DNA of 64,000 nt from Rehmannia glutinosa (taxonomy: Eukaryota; Streptophyta; Magnoliopsida; Lamiales; Orobanchaceae). The position numbers and the translations under genes are program-made. Every line of letters starts with the position of its first letter. Position 1 is the first letter of the stretch. The notes under the pieces are model-generated. The model saw only the letters and a list, made by a program, of their open reading frames with translations, was not told the origin of the DNA and searched no databases. The DNA lies in contig CM071924.1 of the NCBI GenBank assembly GCA_016081115.2, positions 86,876,616-86,940,615 on the forward strand, given 5' to 3'. Below are positions 1 to 11,010 of this stretch, piece by piece.

Positions 1-606
1 TTTCAATTTAATTTTTAAAATTAGTTAAGTAAACTAATTTTTCTATTTGATTAATTAAATTTTAATTTATTTTTATTAACTTACTACTTTAATGTAAGTA
101 TTTTATTTTCCTAATAATCCATTGATATTTTTAGACTTTTTTTATTTTTTATTAATTAAAAATAAAAATTTAGTTTATTTTATAATTTAAATAAGTATAC
201 TTAAAACATTATTTTGAGTATACTTATGTTTTCTTGGAGACATTTTTTTTAGATCCCTGAAAGTGAATAGGTACCAATTTATAAAAAAATGTGAAGTATG
301 TGTACTAAATTGGTAACTAGAAAATGTCTTATACCAAGCGAGAAAAGTTCCTATAGGTCAGGTATTAAAAAATCAATAACCTTTTATATTACTCAACAAT
401 GCATAGTTTGAATAAAGGTTTGCCAATTTTGTCGATTTTTTTTTTTTGTGTCCAATATTTTAATTATGGAAAAAGAATCATTTTTAAATTTATTAAAATT
501 ACATATCTATTAATTTTATTTTAAATATTTTCACAGTCGCATACCACGTCTCTTATAGAAATTACCATAAAACAATTACATTTCCATTTTTAAACCTACA
601 TAGCCA
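1..606. other. AT-rich intergenic DNA, no gene seen
   Basis: The sequence is very AT-rich, with poly(A)/poly(T) runs and no long ORF or recognisable domain. It ends at the left target duplication of the Mutator-like element. Confidence 0.6.
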
Positions 607-1214
607 GTCTACATACTGGGAAAAAATTTTAAATAGCCAATTTAGATAGCCAAACATCTTTTTTACCCACTTTTTTTTAAAAACACTACTTTTCTATCCA
701 AAATGATCGAAATGCCACTTAATTTCAAATTCAGTCAATTTTCATCTTTCTTATTTCACTTTCACTGTATCTTTTTAACTTCATCAAAATTTTACAAAAG
801 CAAAACATCAAAACGTGAGAAAGATAAAACAAACATACCGTGAGAAGCAATGAAAGTTTCAAGTGATCTCCCCGCCGCCGCCACCAGAAGATCTCCCTAT
901 GTCGAAGACCCCCATGTTCTCCCCGCTGCGATGATGCCCCCGCCTCCACCGCCGCCGATGCCGCCATTGATGCCACCACTAGTATGCCCATCTACGATTC
1001 CGAAGAGGTTAGATTTTAGGGGCTTTAGGTTGGGTTTCGATTTAGGGATTTACACTTGATTTATATTAGAGTTCGGTTTAGGAATTTAGGTGACTGGTAT
1101 TGGTTAGGTTTTAATTTTTTAGGGGTTAATTGTGTTGATTGGTTTTTTATTTAGGGCTTTAGATGATTGGTATTGATGGGGTAGATTGGGGAAGACGATG
1201 GGTTTTAGGGTAGA

Positions 1215-1925
1215 CGAACAATATTCACGTTATAATATTATAACGTGAAAAAATATTGAATGTTATAATTATAACGTGAAAACTTATATCACATTATATT
1301 GTAACGTGATAATTGTTGTCACATTATATTCATAACGTGAAAACATGTTGTCACGTTATTCCACGTATAACGTGATAATATGTTGTCACATTATATATAT
1401 AATGGGATCAATAGTGTCACGTTGTTATACTTATAACATATATTTTTATGTCACGTCATATGTTGTAACGTGACATTATTTATATAATGTGAATATATGT
1501 ATTATAACGTAAATAATATATTTGCGATATATATATATATATATTTATACGTTATTAATATATATAATGCATTCACGTTATTATATATATTATAATGTGA
1601 TTATCATATACATTTTAACGTGATTATTATATATAACGTGAATATATATCAGATCACGTCACATATGTGTATATATATATTTGTGATGTTATTAATAGAT
1701 ATATTATAACATGATTATTATATATATTATAGCGTGAATAATTATATTGTCTAACGTGAGATATATGTTCATGTATATATATATACCACGCTATATATAT
1801 AACATTATTAAGAGATATATTCACATTATATATATATTATAACGTGCATGATAATCAAAATGTGCGTTGTTCCACTTTATAAATCATAACGTGACCATCA
1901 TAATGTGGGTTATATATTATAACAT
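1215..1925. repeat. Array of TAACGTGA / TCACGTTA motifs
   Basis: Across about 700 bp the octamer TAACGTGA, its reverse complement TCACGTTA and one-base variants recur every 15-40 bp, separated by AT-rich (often TATA) spacers. Adjacent copies are often in opposite orientation, so local stem-loops are likely. The core AACGTG resembles E-box/bZIP-like plant motifs, but its position inside a Mutator-like element also suggests subterminal transposase-binding repeats. There is no coding potential. Confidence 0.7.
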
Positions 1926-2004
1926 GACATGTTTATGGGCAGTTTTTAATCTTATTTTTCTTCTTGTTTGTATTGCAACTAATGGAATTTATGTTGAAAA
2001 TTTA

Positions 2005-3075
2005 TTAAATTTGGACCCGTGAAGGAGGGAGGCTTATCGACTACCCGAGCTTCTATTAATGGACACGTGAGAGCTAAAATCATTCTATTAATCGTCACGA
2101 GTTACAGATGTGCTCGGGAGAGTATGATGTATATACAGAGTTCAAAAACTCCTATTTTGGACACTTTTAGGATTTCAATTGGTCGGGATTCAGTTATAAT
2201 GCAGCCCTCCATGCCATTTTATCCCATGAGATACATAAGTTAGGGGCCATAGATGACGAGTGTTGGTTCCATATAGGAGAGCATGACATCAGGTTATCAC
2301 CACAACCATCGTCACCAGTAGCAACATTATCATTTGCACGATGATTATTACCTTCATTATCAGTAGTAACATTATTATCGCCCTCCTAATCTATTTCTAT
2401 AAATCTTGATCTATCTTCACTCCAATCACAACCGAAATCAAGATAACAATCATCTATACTGTTGGGGACTACACCATCTCCAGGTTGTTCAATATTAGGT
2501 TCTGACTTCTTTCTCTGTGTTGTTCGGTAAATGTAGGTGAGCTTGGGTCGGATTGGTCAATATTAGGTGTATGCGCAGAAGGGACACAATAAGGTTGGAA
2601 CCCAAGATGATTCTGCATGACAATGATTGAGTATTGTATATTGTTGGAAGGTCCAGCCGGAAATATTTGACTACAAAGTATATTTTGTGAAGCCATTAGC
2701 CGCATAAAACCTCCCCTGCACCTTGCTCATTCGCAACTTGATTATACCCAGACTAACTACCCACCACATCATGGTGAGGTTATCTCAATATTTTTTCGTT
2801 TTACGGTAACGAAAACAACGGGTAAATCAGTGTTTGCAAAAGCACGATCAATGTCACGGTCATTTTTCAGTTTTAACTTCCCAATCTTATTTCTGGCAAT
2901 ATCCACAAACGAGTACATCACACAGTCATATATTGTCCTATCAGCTTCAACAACTCCATAAATCTCGTCCAATAAATCATTATAATAAATTTTACTCGGT
3001 TCAATACATATAACCTCATCTCACCATTTTTTATAATCCAAACTATCCTAATGTCCCCCAAATCGGACAACAATA
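2005..3075 (-). pseudogene. Decayed MULE transposase, N-terminal part
   Basis: On the minus strand, the segment from about 3075 to 2769 translates in pieces to a peptide resembling the N-terminal region of plant MuDR-type transposases. It has a 'DLLDEIYGVVEADR' stretch, then 'KLKLKNDRDIDRAFAN' and 'LPVVFVTVKRK', a pattern like the family's 'ndrDv.aFl...lpvyvtv.r' segment. Downstream, a low-complexity Ser/Pro/Asn region (2705-2469) and an acidic stretch continue in changing frames to about 2019. There are several stops and frameshifts, and no catalytic DDE domain or SWIM zinc finger is visible. It lies within the element defined by the GTCTACATA duplications, which supports the assignment. It is not expected to be functional. 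Confidence 0.5.
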
Positions 3076-3094
3076 TATCTGAAATTGATATGTG

Positions 3095-3330
3095 GAAAAC
3101 ATCACGTTGTATTAATTAAGGTGATATCACATTATATAAATTCACGTTATATAAATTATCGTGGTGTATATCACGTTGTACTATATAACTTGATATATAA
3201 TATAACGTGACATGTATAATGATATACTATATCACATTATATACCATTGATGTTATATTATATATCACGTTATATAGTATAACATTATACATATGTCACG
3301 TTATACTAAATTAACTTGATATATATATAT
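3095..3330. repeat. Second TCACGTTA / TAACGTGA motif array, left part
   Basis: This has the same motif and AT-rich spacing as 1215-1925, on the far side of the transposase remnant. It is cut at about 3330 by a nested insertion and resumes at about 4970. Confidence 0.65.
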
Positions 3331-4969
3331 ATATGAATAAGATTAAATGAGACCACATAATTAGAGTGAGACAGTGTGAACTAATCCTGGCCACACATCT
3401 CAAATTTTAGATGGTTGGGATCTTTCCAATTTAATAATCATTTTTAATTTATTTTAAACCTGAAAAGGGCAGATTGGTCATTTTTTTATTAGTATTTTCA
3501 CCCCCAATTGGTAACTCCCCAAATCTCGTTCATTCCTCCCACAAAATCAAATAAGAGAAGATTAAATGTATTCTTGAGCTGTCTCTCGCGCGCCGTCGAA
3601 GTGGTGGTAAGGTCCGCTGGGACCAGGCGCCGACGCTGGAGCAAAGACGGTCCTAGTTTCCGCTTGAATTGATGCTTCGCGCGAAATGATAAGAAATTGG
3701 TGAAGAAGATAATTCGCTTTGAGCTTGAATTGATGCTTCCGCTTGAATTGATGCTTCGCCTGGTTTCCGCTAGAAGAAGATCAATTGATGATTTGCCTGG
3801 TTTCCATCACCTTCAATGGTGGTTCTTGAAAATTGCTAATGAGCCCTCAGATTTCGGATCAGACGTAATTGAGTCCTCATGGTTTAATTGCATATAAAAA
3901 ACTTCCAGTTTCTGAATCTCCCGGTCTCCACAAATAAATTACAGAATTTTTTTTTATTTCTATGTGCAAAAATTAACAGTAATGGATTAGTGAAGAAGAC
4001 GATGCTGATGGAGAAAACGAGGGCCTACAAAGAGACAGTGAGGATTGTTGTATACTTAGATGTTTTTCGATGTATATTTAGATGTGTTTTGCTGTATAAA
4101 TAGTTAATTTTTACCGTATATATTTATGTTGTTGTATACTTATGTTTTTTTGTTGTATATTTATATGTGACTTGTTGTATATTTATATGTGTTTTGTTGT
4201 ATACTTATATTTTTGTTTGACAATTGTAATATGCAGTAAAATTATGTTAAACATACAGCAAAATAGTGTTATGTATACATCAAATATATGATAAATATAC
4301 AACACAATAATGAGCATGATTTTCTCTCTCTATAATTGATTTACTTAATCAACGGTCCCCACATAGTTTTGTTTGACCATTTTAATATGCAGTAAAATAA
4401 TGTTAAACATACAGCAAAATAGTGTTAAGTGTACATCAAATATATGCTAAATATACAACACAATAATTAGTGTGATTTTTTTTTTCTCTCTCTCTCTCTC
4501 TATAATTGATTTACTTAATCCATGGTCCCCACATGTTAAGGAGCGTGATTCTCTCTCTATATATAACTGATTCCTTGATTCACGGTCCCCACATATTTTT
4601 GTTTGACCATTTTAATATGATGTAAAATTATGCTAAACATACAGTAAAATAGTGTTAAGTATACAACAAATATATGATAAGTGTACAACATACTGCATGG
4701 CAGAGCACATGCACGATTTTCTCTCTCCAGCGCGATTTTCTCTCTCCCCACATGATTTTCTCTCTCCTAATAACTGATTCCATATTTGGATGGTCCCCCA
4801 CTTGGTTAATTTGACAATTATACCCTTATTTTGCATTAATTAAATATTTAATGTAATATTAACCCCTATTTATCTTAGCCATTGATGTAGATAATTGAGG
4901 GTTGAGATGAGTCCACACTATCTCACTATAATATGTGGTCTCATTTTAACCTCTCCCTATATATATATA
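3331..4969. mobile_element. Nested ~1.6-kb TIR element flanked by ~38-bp direct repeats
   Basis: The left end (from about 3340) contains AATGAGACCACATAATTAGA then GTGAGACAGTGTG. The right end (about 4905-4960) contains the near inverse, CACACTATCTCAC then ATGTGGTCTCATT, so inverted terminal repeats of about 45 bp are visible. A block of about 38 bp of the host motif array (containing GTCACGTTATACTAAATTAA) is present on both sides, at about 3293-3330 and 4974-5010. This is far longer than a normal target duplication. The interior carries no recognisable gene; small ORFs at 3697-3897 and 3888-4103 have no recognisable domain. The superfamily is not assigned. Confidence 0.55.
4217..4695. repeat. 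Tandem repeat, three degenerate copies
   Basis: A unit beginning near 'ATATGCAGTAAAAT(T/A)ATG' and running through 'AAACATACAGCAAAATAGTG', 'ACATCAAATATATG' and 'CGGTCCCCACAT' recurs at about 4225, 4385 and 4615. CT-rich tracts of variable length separate the copies. It lies within the nested TIR element and is non-coding. Confidence 0.65.
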
Positions 4970-5110
4970 TACATATGTCACGTTATACTAAATTAACTTG
5001 ATATATATAACGTGTTATATATATCACATTATATACTATTAAGGTGATATATATAACACTTTATACTACATAACACGATATATAGATCTTCATCTTGCAA
5101 GTCTGTGTAA
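4970..5110. repeat. Second TCACGTTA / TAACGTGA motif array, right part
   Basis: This is the continuation of the motif array after the nested element. It starts with the duplicated block shared with 3293-3330 and ends in a TAACGTGA copy near 5108. Confidence 0.6.
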
Positions 5111-5549
5111 CGTGAAAACAAGAAATTTTCAAAAACTGAGAAATGAAAATCTTATGTCTGCATAAACAACAACATGAAATAATATAAGCATGCAATTTAA
5201 CAAATAAGCAACATTACCTTGATTTGTTGTCTTAGGCTGGTTTATGGGAAGAGAATAAGAAGAAAAGAACTAGAGAGAGAATAAAGTGGGGTGGGTGGAA
5301 CAAGATAGAGTGAGGAAAGATAAAGTTAGATCTCACTTTAATAAAGTGACACCACTTTTAAGGGTGTATTGGTAAAAGACCAACAAAAATAGGTAGAAAA
5401 AACAGTTTGTTATCTTGTAGGTCAAAAAAGAGTTTGTCTTATCCTATGTGGGTATTTCCCAAAATTTCCTCGTCTACATAAATACATAACTAACTACTTA
5501 AGCAAATGTTAAGTTGGTTTTTATACCAATGTATTGAGTGCTCTAGACT

Positions 5550-7446
5550 AGGATTTTGTGTTGTTTCCGGGTATTTTAGTGTCGTTTCAGTCGAGTTTGT
5601 GTCATTTGTTGTCGTTCGAGAATTGGGATTGATCTTGATAGCCGAAATTGAGCAAAAACGGTGAAAAACGTGTTTGGACGGTAAAGATCGCATTTTAGAA
5701 GCGGAAAAACGAAAAATATCGGCGAGAACGCGCCAAAACCCCGCGCCCTTGTGTGGGTCGAAATTAGTACAAATGGAGCGGGGAAAATGGGCGTTGTAGT
5801 GACCAAAAGCAAGGCTGCGCGCCCAATACAAATACACAACCAACAACGTTCGGAGTAAGTAGGCGGGCGGCTGTTTGAATCGAAGAAGCTGCGGCCGCGA
5901 CGGTGATTAGCGTGAGATATTCAACGATCGGGCAACAGCAGGGTAAGTGTCTTTGAGTGGGTCTTATGACTTTGCAGCAAACCGGGACGACTTATGCCCG
6001 CGCAGCAGCGAGCGGGAGAGAGACGCATCGCGCGGTCCGGCTGAAATGGGCCTGAATGTGCGTTGTTTTGTTTTTTGGGCCGTTTTAATGGTTTTCGAGG
6101 GTTTCTAGCCTATAAATACGATAAATGACGTACAAACAAGGGGTCGGACATTATTTTGAGCACAACGCAAGGCAAGAGACTCAGAGCTAGGGTTCGGGAC
6201 GACAATTGGAGGCACTTCTCATCTGGCCACAGAGAGAATTCCTTCTCTTTTCTTCTCAATTCTTTCTTTGCTTTTCTTTATCGATTTTTGAGATGTATAA
6301 TTATTTCTTTACGAATTTTTGTGCATCCAATATGAGCTAAACTTATATTTCTAGGGGATTGATGTAACTTACGTTTGAACCTATGTTTTGATTTCAGTTT
6401 ATGAAATTCGCATGTTTATTAATCTATTTGTGCTATTTGATTTGATTGCATCCGGATATCTTGATCAATAATTTAGATTGTTTGGCGTGTTTGATTTGAC
6501 CCTCGAGAGAGGTAATTGAACGCCTGACCATAGAATAGCATAACCTAGGGTTTTATAGAACCGAGAGGTTTATGAATCTTTTCAAGCCTGTGATAGAATA
6601 TTCATTGAGCGAATTAAGGTTTAATTTATGATTTTTATAGAGATATCGAAATCAGAAATTGGAACCTAGAATCACTTGGCACTCGAGAGAGGAAATGATA
6701 AACAGTAGGAATATTAGCTTATAGATTAATAACTTGTGATTAATAAACTGGATTGAAAACATAGGGGATAACTAGGTGAAATCAACCCTCTAGAATTCAT
6801 CTTCTACGTGTTTGATTAATTGTCTGAACCATTTATTTGCTTATTTTTAGTTTTATTTTTAGTTTAATAAATTCTCATCTCTTTTCGATTTCTAGATAGA
6901 ATCAAGCTATTTTAATTATAGTACTTAGTATAAAATTTGATAACAATCCTTGTGGAGACGATAACCCTACTTTCAAAACCTATACTAAAACTTGACACCG
7001 TACGCTTGCGGTAAGAATTTCGCGATTTCTAGGATTTTGTGTTGTTTTCGAGTATTTTAGTGTCGTTTGAGTCGAGTTTGTGTCATTTGTTGTCGTTCGA
7101 GAATTGGGACTGATCTTGATAGCCGAAATTGAGCAAAAATGGTGAAAAACGTGTTTGGACGGTAAAGATCGCATTTTAGAAGCGGAAAAAGGGGAAAATA
7201 TCGACTGAGAACGAGCGCCGCAGCGCCAAAACCCCCGCGCCGCAGCGCGGGGGTCGAAATTAGTACAACGGTCAGCGGAGCAGGGGAAGAAGGGCGCTGC
7301 AACGCCCAAAAGCAAGGGCTGCAGCGCCCAAATGCACAACAACCAGCAGCGTTCAGGTAAGTAGGGCGCAATGCAGCGCCCAACGGAAGGGCTGCAGCGC
7401 GCGACGGTGATTGGCAGCAGGTATTCAGCGACCGGGCATCAGCAAA
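5550..7446. repeat. LTR-like tandem: two direct copies flanking a leader-like segment
   Basis: A segment of about 400 bp starting at CTAGGATTTTGTGTTGTTT occurs at about 5550-5960 and again at about 7030-7446 in the same orientation. Between them lies about 1.07 kb with a TATAAATA box near 6112 and a terminal stretch (GTGGAGACGATAACCC, then ACACCGTACGCTTGCGGTAA, 6951-7015) typical of the U5 end of plant Gypsy LTRs. The simplest reading is one complete LTR (about 5550-7029) joined to a truncated second LTR. The second copy is richer in GCAGCGCC motifs. No gag or pol is seen next to it, and the target duplication was not found. Confidence 0.55.
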
Positions 7447-8763
7447 TAAAAAAATAGATTTTAAATTATTTTACAAAACTTCGACCTCATGACCCATCTT
7501 GATCGATCTATATAAATTCTATTTTATGTAATATGTAAACTTGAAATATATATACATTTCTACAACTACAATTTATATAAATACGGTTTAATATTTATAC
7601 ATAGATGCTACATATATTATCTTTCTCCTAGAGCATCTAGGATAAAACTGATCTCCACTTTCCATAAGGTTTTTATATTTGTCATCTCCAAAAACATATG
7701 GGAAAATTAAGTTCTAATTCATCTTCACTTCTATATATTCAAGTTTTCTCTCATCCTCTCACAAGGCTAGCGAGTTTACTAAAGTAAGTTCTTCAAACAA
7801 TGTGGGGAATCAATGACGATGATGGTGTTGGCTCCTCATCAGCCAAAGACAGACGATGGAAATACTTGCTTCATTTGGTGAAATTGTTAGTCGATTTGGA
7901 CAAGTCGGCTCGTAATCATCTCGATTATGTTTTCTTGAAGAAATGCAAACGATTACCAAGAAAGAATAAAATCTTTGAAAGTTTTTTCGCTAATTCCAGT
8001 TCAAGAAAACCCATCAAGAGTACTGGAAATAACTTTCAAGACCAGTGTTGAAAAATGTCATACCATTGTTTGCACACAAGAATCTGTTTCGAAGAAAATA
8101 ACCTTCAAGAAACCCACACTTGAAGCCTCGGAAAATTCAACCGAGAGTGAAAGAAACCCTAGTTCTATATGCAAAAGAAATAAACACAGGATCATGAATT
8201 TTCCGCACCCAGAACCCATTTTTCGGAAACGTTGAAGAACCGCATTGTTGATATTGTGGGTTATGTAGAAAGCGTTGTTTTCGTAATCGAGAAGAATTTT
8301 TCCAAAACAGATCTCAGCACAGATCACAGTAGATTATATGTGCCCCTACGGCCAATTAAGGAATAAGTTCTTAATATCAAATGATGTTGTAAATCAGTTT
8401 GATTCGATTGGAGAAAATAGGAAGGCTCTTATTGAACCTTCACTTGAAGTATGCCAGACAAGTTTAAAAAATTGGAGGTCGAATTCACAGTACGTATTGA
8501 TAATTAGTTGGAATCAGGTTTGCGCTAAGAGTGGGAATGATCATTCAACTGTGGTATTTTTGTAGAAATTCATACTTATGTTATGCCGTGGTAAAGATTA
8601 ATTCTACGGATCAGTTAGAGGAATGAATATATATTGGTCATATTTAGCACAACGCGAAGAATTTTATAATTTGTTCTGATGTCTATTGGCAAAGAGGAAA
8701 GTTTATTTAGTGGATTTATTAGATTAATTTTCATGTTAGTGAATAATTAAGCCTTTATGTACC
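7447..8763. other. Unrecognised region with weak ORFs
   Basis: Two overlapping plus-strand ORFs (7800-8051 and 7975-8235, in different frames) could be the remains of one reading frame. The translations, basic and Lys/Ser-rich, match no family I recognise. A third ORF (8338-8565) is equally anonymous. A frameshifted hypothetical gene is possible but unproven. Confidence 0.25.
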
Positions 8764-9090
8764 TTTTTTTTTATCAGAAATTTAAATTCACTATAAAATG
8801 TACAAGAGATATATCATAGTGTTCATTACAAGAATGATTGTTCCAAGAACATGCCTTCCCATATATCAATGACAGATAAACAATTATCATTCTAAACAAA
8901 CAAGAGCAAGTTGGAACCAATCTGTAATGTTGTAACTAAAATCATTCAAACATTTTGATTTTATCCACCTCCAAAGATGCAGTTTGATATGCTCGATAGC
9001 CTCTTCCACAATTGCATTATTTTCCTGAAACACTTTGTTATTTCTTTTCTGCCAAAATGCTCCACGAGACACAATGCCAAAACCAGTCTA
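8764..9090 (-). pseudogene. LINE (non-LTR retrotransposon) 3' tail, 5'-truncated
   Basis: The minus-strand ORF from 9072 to 8887 encodes about 61 residues with the pattern 'WQKRNNKVFQ...' then 'HIKLHLWRWIKSKC' and 'SYNITDWFQ'. This resembles the C-terminal zf-RVT/after-RT tail of plant L1-type LINE ORF2 proteins. Read on that strand it is followed by a non-coding tail and an A-run (T8 at about 8771-8779 on the plus strand), as expected for a LINE 3' end. Only the last part is present, and upstream residues appear shifted in frame near 9075. The alternative is an unrelated RNase H-like retroelement fragment. Confidence 0.5.
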
Positions 9091-9793
9091 GAGAAATTCG
9101 AATTTTGGATTCCACAATCCCCTAAAATGGGCAATTTTGAGTTTCTGAATCCTCATGTAAAATCGTCTTTATCCCAACCCAATCGTAGCAACTCATCCAA
9201 ATCATATGTGCAAAGGTACTTGATGTTGTTTATAATATATGTTCGATTATTAGGCACGATGCTAATATTGTTATTGTTATTAATTTTCTTACAACTATAA
9301 AATTTTCTACAATTATTTTGTTAAATATGAACATAGAATTGGTGAGTTCGGATTTTTGGGATTTACCTACATATGATCACTTGAATTTTTAGTACCAAAA
9401 CAATTCATTTGCTCAGTAGTTGGGATTACAAGTGTCAACTGAATATTGTTTTGTTAGCCCAGATGTTCTTGAATTAAATAGCTAGGTTATAATTGTCTTA
9501 TCCAATCCTCTTATTCTTCCAAGTTGTAGCAAATTGAGAACTGTCCGTAAGAAGAAAGTTTAATTTATTACTTTATATTATATTGGATCTATGTAAAAAA
9601 AAGTTTAACTCATTACCCACTTTAAATTCGGTACTTCCAAATATATCTATGGACAAAATGATTGATCGTGACTTTGCCACGTGTAATTGGAAAACTGGGG
9701 AGTTGACACGTGTCTTGAAATAGTGGGGTGTTGACATGTGTCATTTCTGTTTTTTCTTTTATTATATAATGTTGATTATAATATATATAAAAA
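9091..9793. other. Intergenic, no gene seen
   Basis: AT-rich sequence with no convincing ORF. A small direct repeat of ACACGTGT-like sequence occurs near 9677-9720. Confidence 0.5.
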
Positions 9794-10536
9794 GGGTAAA
9801 TGACACATCATCCCCCTAATTTAACAACTTTTGGCACATAACCCCCAGAACCAACATAACACCACTTCACCCCTAATTTAAACTAATGCGAGCACTTTGC
9901 CCCCAAGTACTTTCGAGCCAAAACATTAAGTGGAAAAATTGAATGGGCTTTAGTTGGTATAAAATAGAAAATTAATTAAAAAACTAAAAATTGTAAACAA
10001 ATCAAAATTATTTAAAAATCGAAAAGTTAAATATAAAAATTGTTGAAAAACTATAAATCATTTTCTTAAAAAATTGACATTTATTTAAATATATTTTAAA
10101 TTTCAATATAAAAAAACTCTTTTTAAATTTTTGAAAATTGTTGTAAAAAATCTAAAATTTTCTAATTTAAGATTTTAGCATCCCAATTTGGAATAATTTC
10201 AAGACTTTAAACAAAATTTGGAATTTTTTAAAATAAATTTCAATATTTTCTTTGATTCTTAGTATTTTAATATCCCATAACATTACTATTTTTAGTTTTT
10301 TAAACAAATTATAGGATTTTATATATTTTTTTTAAATTTTTAGATAATTTTGGATTTTTATACCCATTAGAAAGTTCCGTTCAATTTTTCCACTTAATGT
10401 TTTTGGCCCGAAAATGCTTATGGGAGGCAAAGTGCTCTCATTAGTTTAATTTTAAGGTTGAAATGGTGTTATGTTGGTTCTGGGGGATTATGTGCCAAAA
10501 GTTATTAAATTAGGGGGAGTGACATGTCATTTACCC
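9794..10536. mobile_element. Fold-back element with long (~170 bp) terminal inverted repeats
   Basis: The left end begins GGGTAAATGACACATCATCC, then CTAATTTAACAACTTTTGGC. The right end (about 10480-10536) is its inverse, GCCAAAAGTTATTAAATTAG, then GTGACATGTCATTTACCC. Inverted similarity continues inwards through the 'AGAACCAACATAACACCA' and 'GCAAAGTGCTCTCATTAG' blocks and the 'TTAAGTGGAAAAATTGAA' / 'TTCAATTTTTCCACTTAA' blocks. The middle is plain AT-rich DNA with no ORF. Flanks are A-rich and no clean target duplication could be fixed. It is a non-autonomous MITE/fold-back, and its transcript would fold into a long hairpin. Confidence 0.75.
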
Positions 10537-10554
10537 TAAAAAAGAGTTTTGATT

Positions 10555-11010
10555 TCGGATAAACTGAAACCAAACCAAAAACAATATTTAAATTAAAATC
10601 GAAATTGAAATTGAGTTGAATTTTTAGTTCGGTTTCAGCTCGGTTAACCAAACTGTGAACACCTTTGTAGCCTTAGTCTTTGTGCCGAAAAATATATGGT
10701 TTGATGGGTGATCAACTTTCGTATTTCTTAGGGTTTTTCTAATTATATTTTTTAAAACTAAAAATAATCGAGCTATTAATCGAGCCATTTACAAGCTTGT
10801 TCACGAACAATTCTAAACAAACACCATACAAACTTGTTTATGTACATTTATATATGAACATTAGATAATCATTCACGAGCTATTAGTGAATGTATACATA
10901 GTTGTTCAAGCCATATCCGTTTATCAAACGAGCCATAAAAGTTGTTTATTTATGTTCGTTTAACTAAATAAGTGAACATCTATCCGAGCTTGTTCATGAG
11001 TTGTTTACCG
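10555..11010. mobile_element. Remnants of hAT-type MITEs
   Basis: 10570-10672 contains the 'AAACCGAAC'-rich sequence ending in AACTGTGAACACC. This is the inverse of the TAGGGGTGTTCACA end seen at 22594, so it looks like the right half of such an element. 10785-11010 is full of GAGCTTGTTCA / TGAACAAGC-type complementary words (inverted repeats) without coding potential. Boundaries are not fixed. Confidence 0.4.

Larger units (their letters stand above)
616..5471. mobile_element. Mutator-like element (MULE) with 9-bp TSD
   Basis: The 9-mer GTCTACATA lies at 607-615 and again at 5472-5480, as expected for a Mutator-type target duplication. The adjoining ends are inverted and similar over about 60 bp: the left end reads AAATAGCC then CAAACATCTTTTTTACC, and the right end read on the minus strand gives AAATACCC then CAAACTCTTTTTTGACC. 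Inside are arrays of a TAACGTGA/TCACGTTA motif, a decayed transposase N-terminal region on the minus strand (about 2005-3075) and a nested insertion (about 3331-4969). Nine-base duplications and terminal inverted repeats are typical of the Mutator superfamily. The exact TIR length and whether the arrays belonged to the original element are inference. Confidence 0.7.

Noticed and set aside
731..1059. ORFs on both strands with a polyproline stretch
   Set aside because: They overlap antisense and show simple CCG/CCT repeats, no domain and no splice context. They lie within the Mutator-like element.
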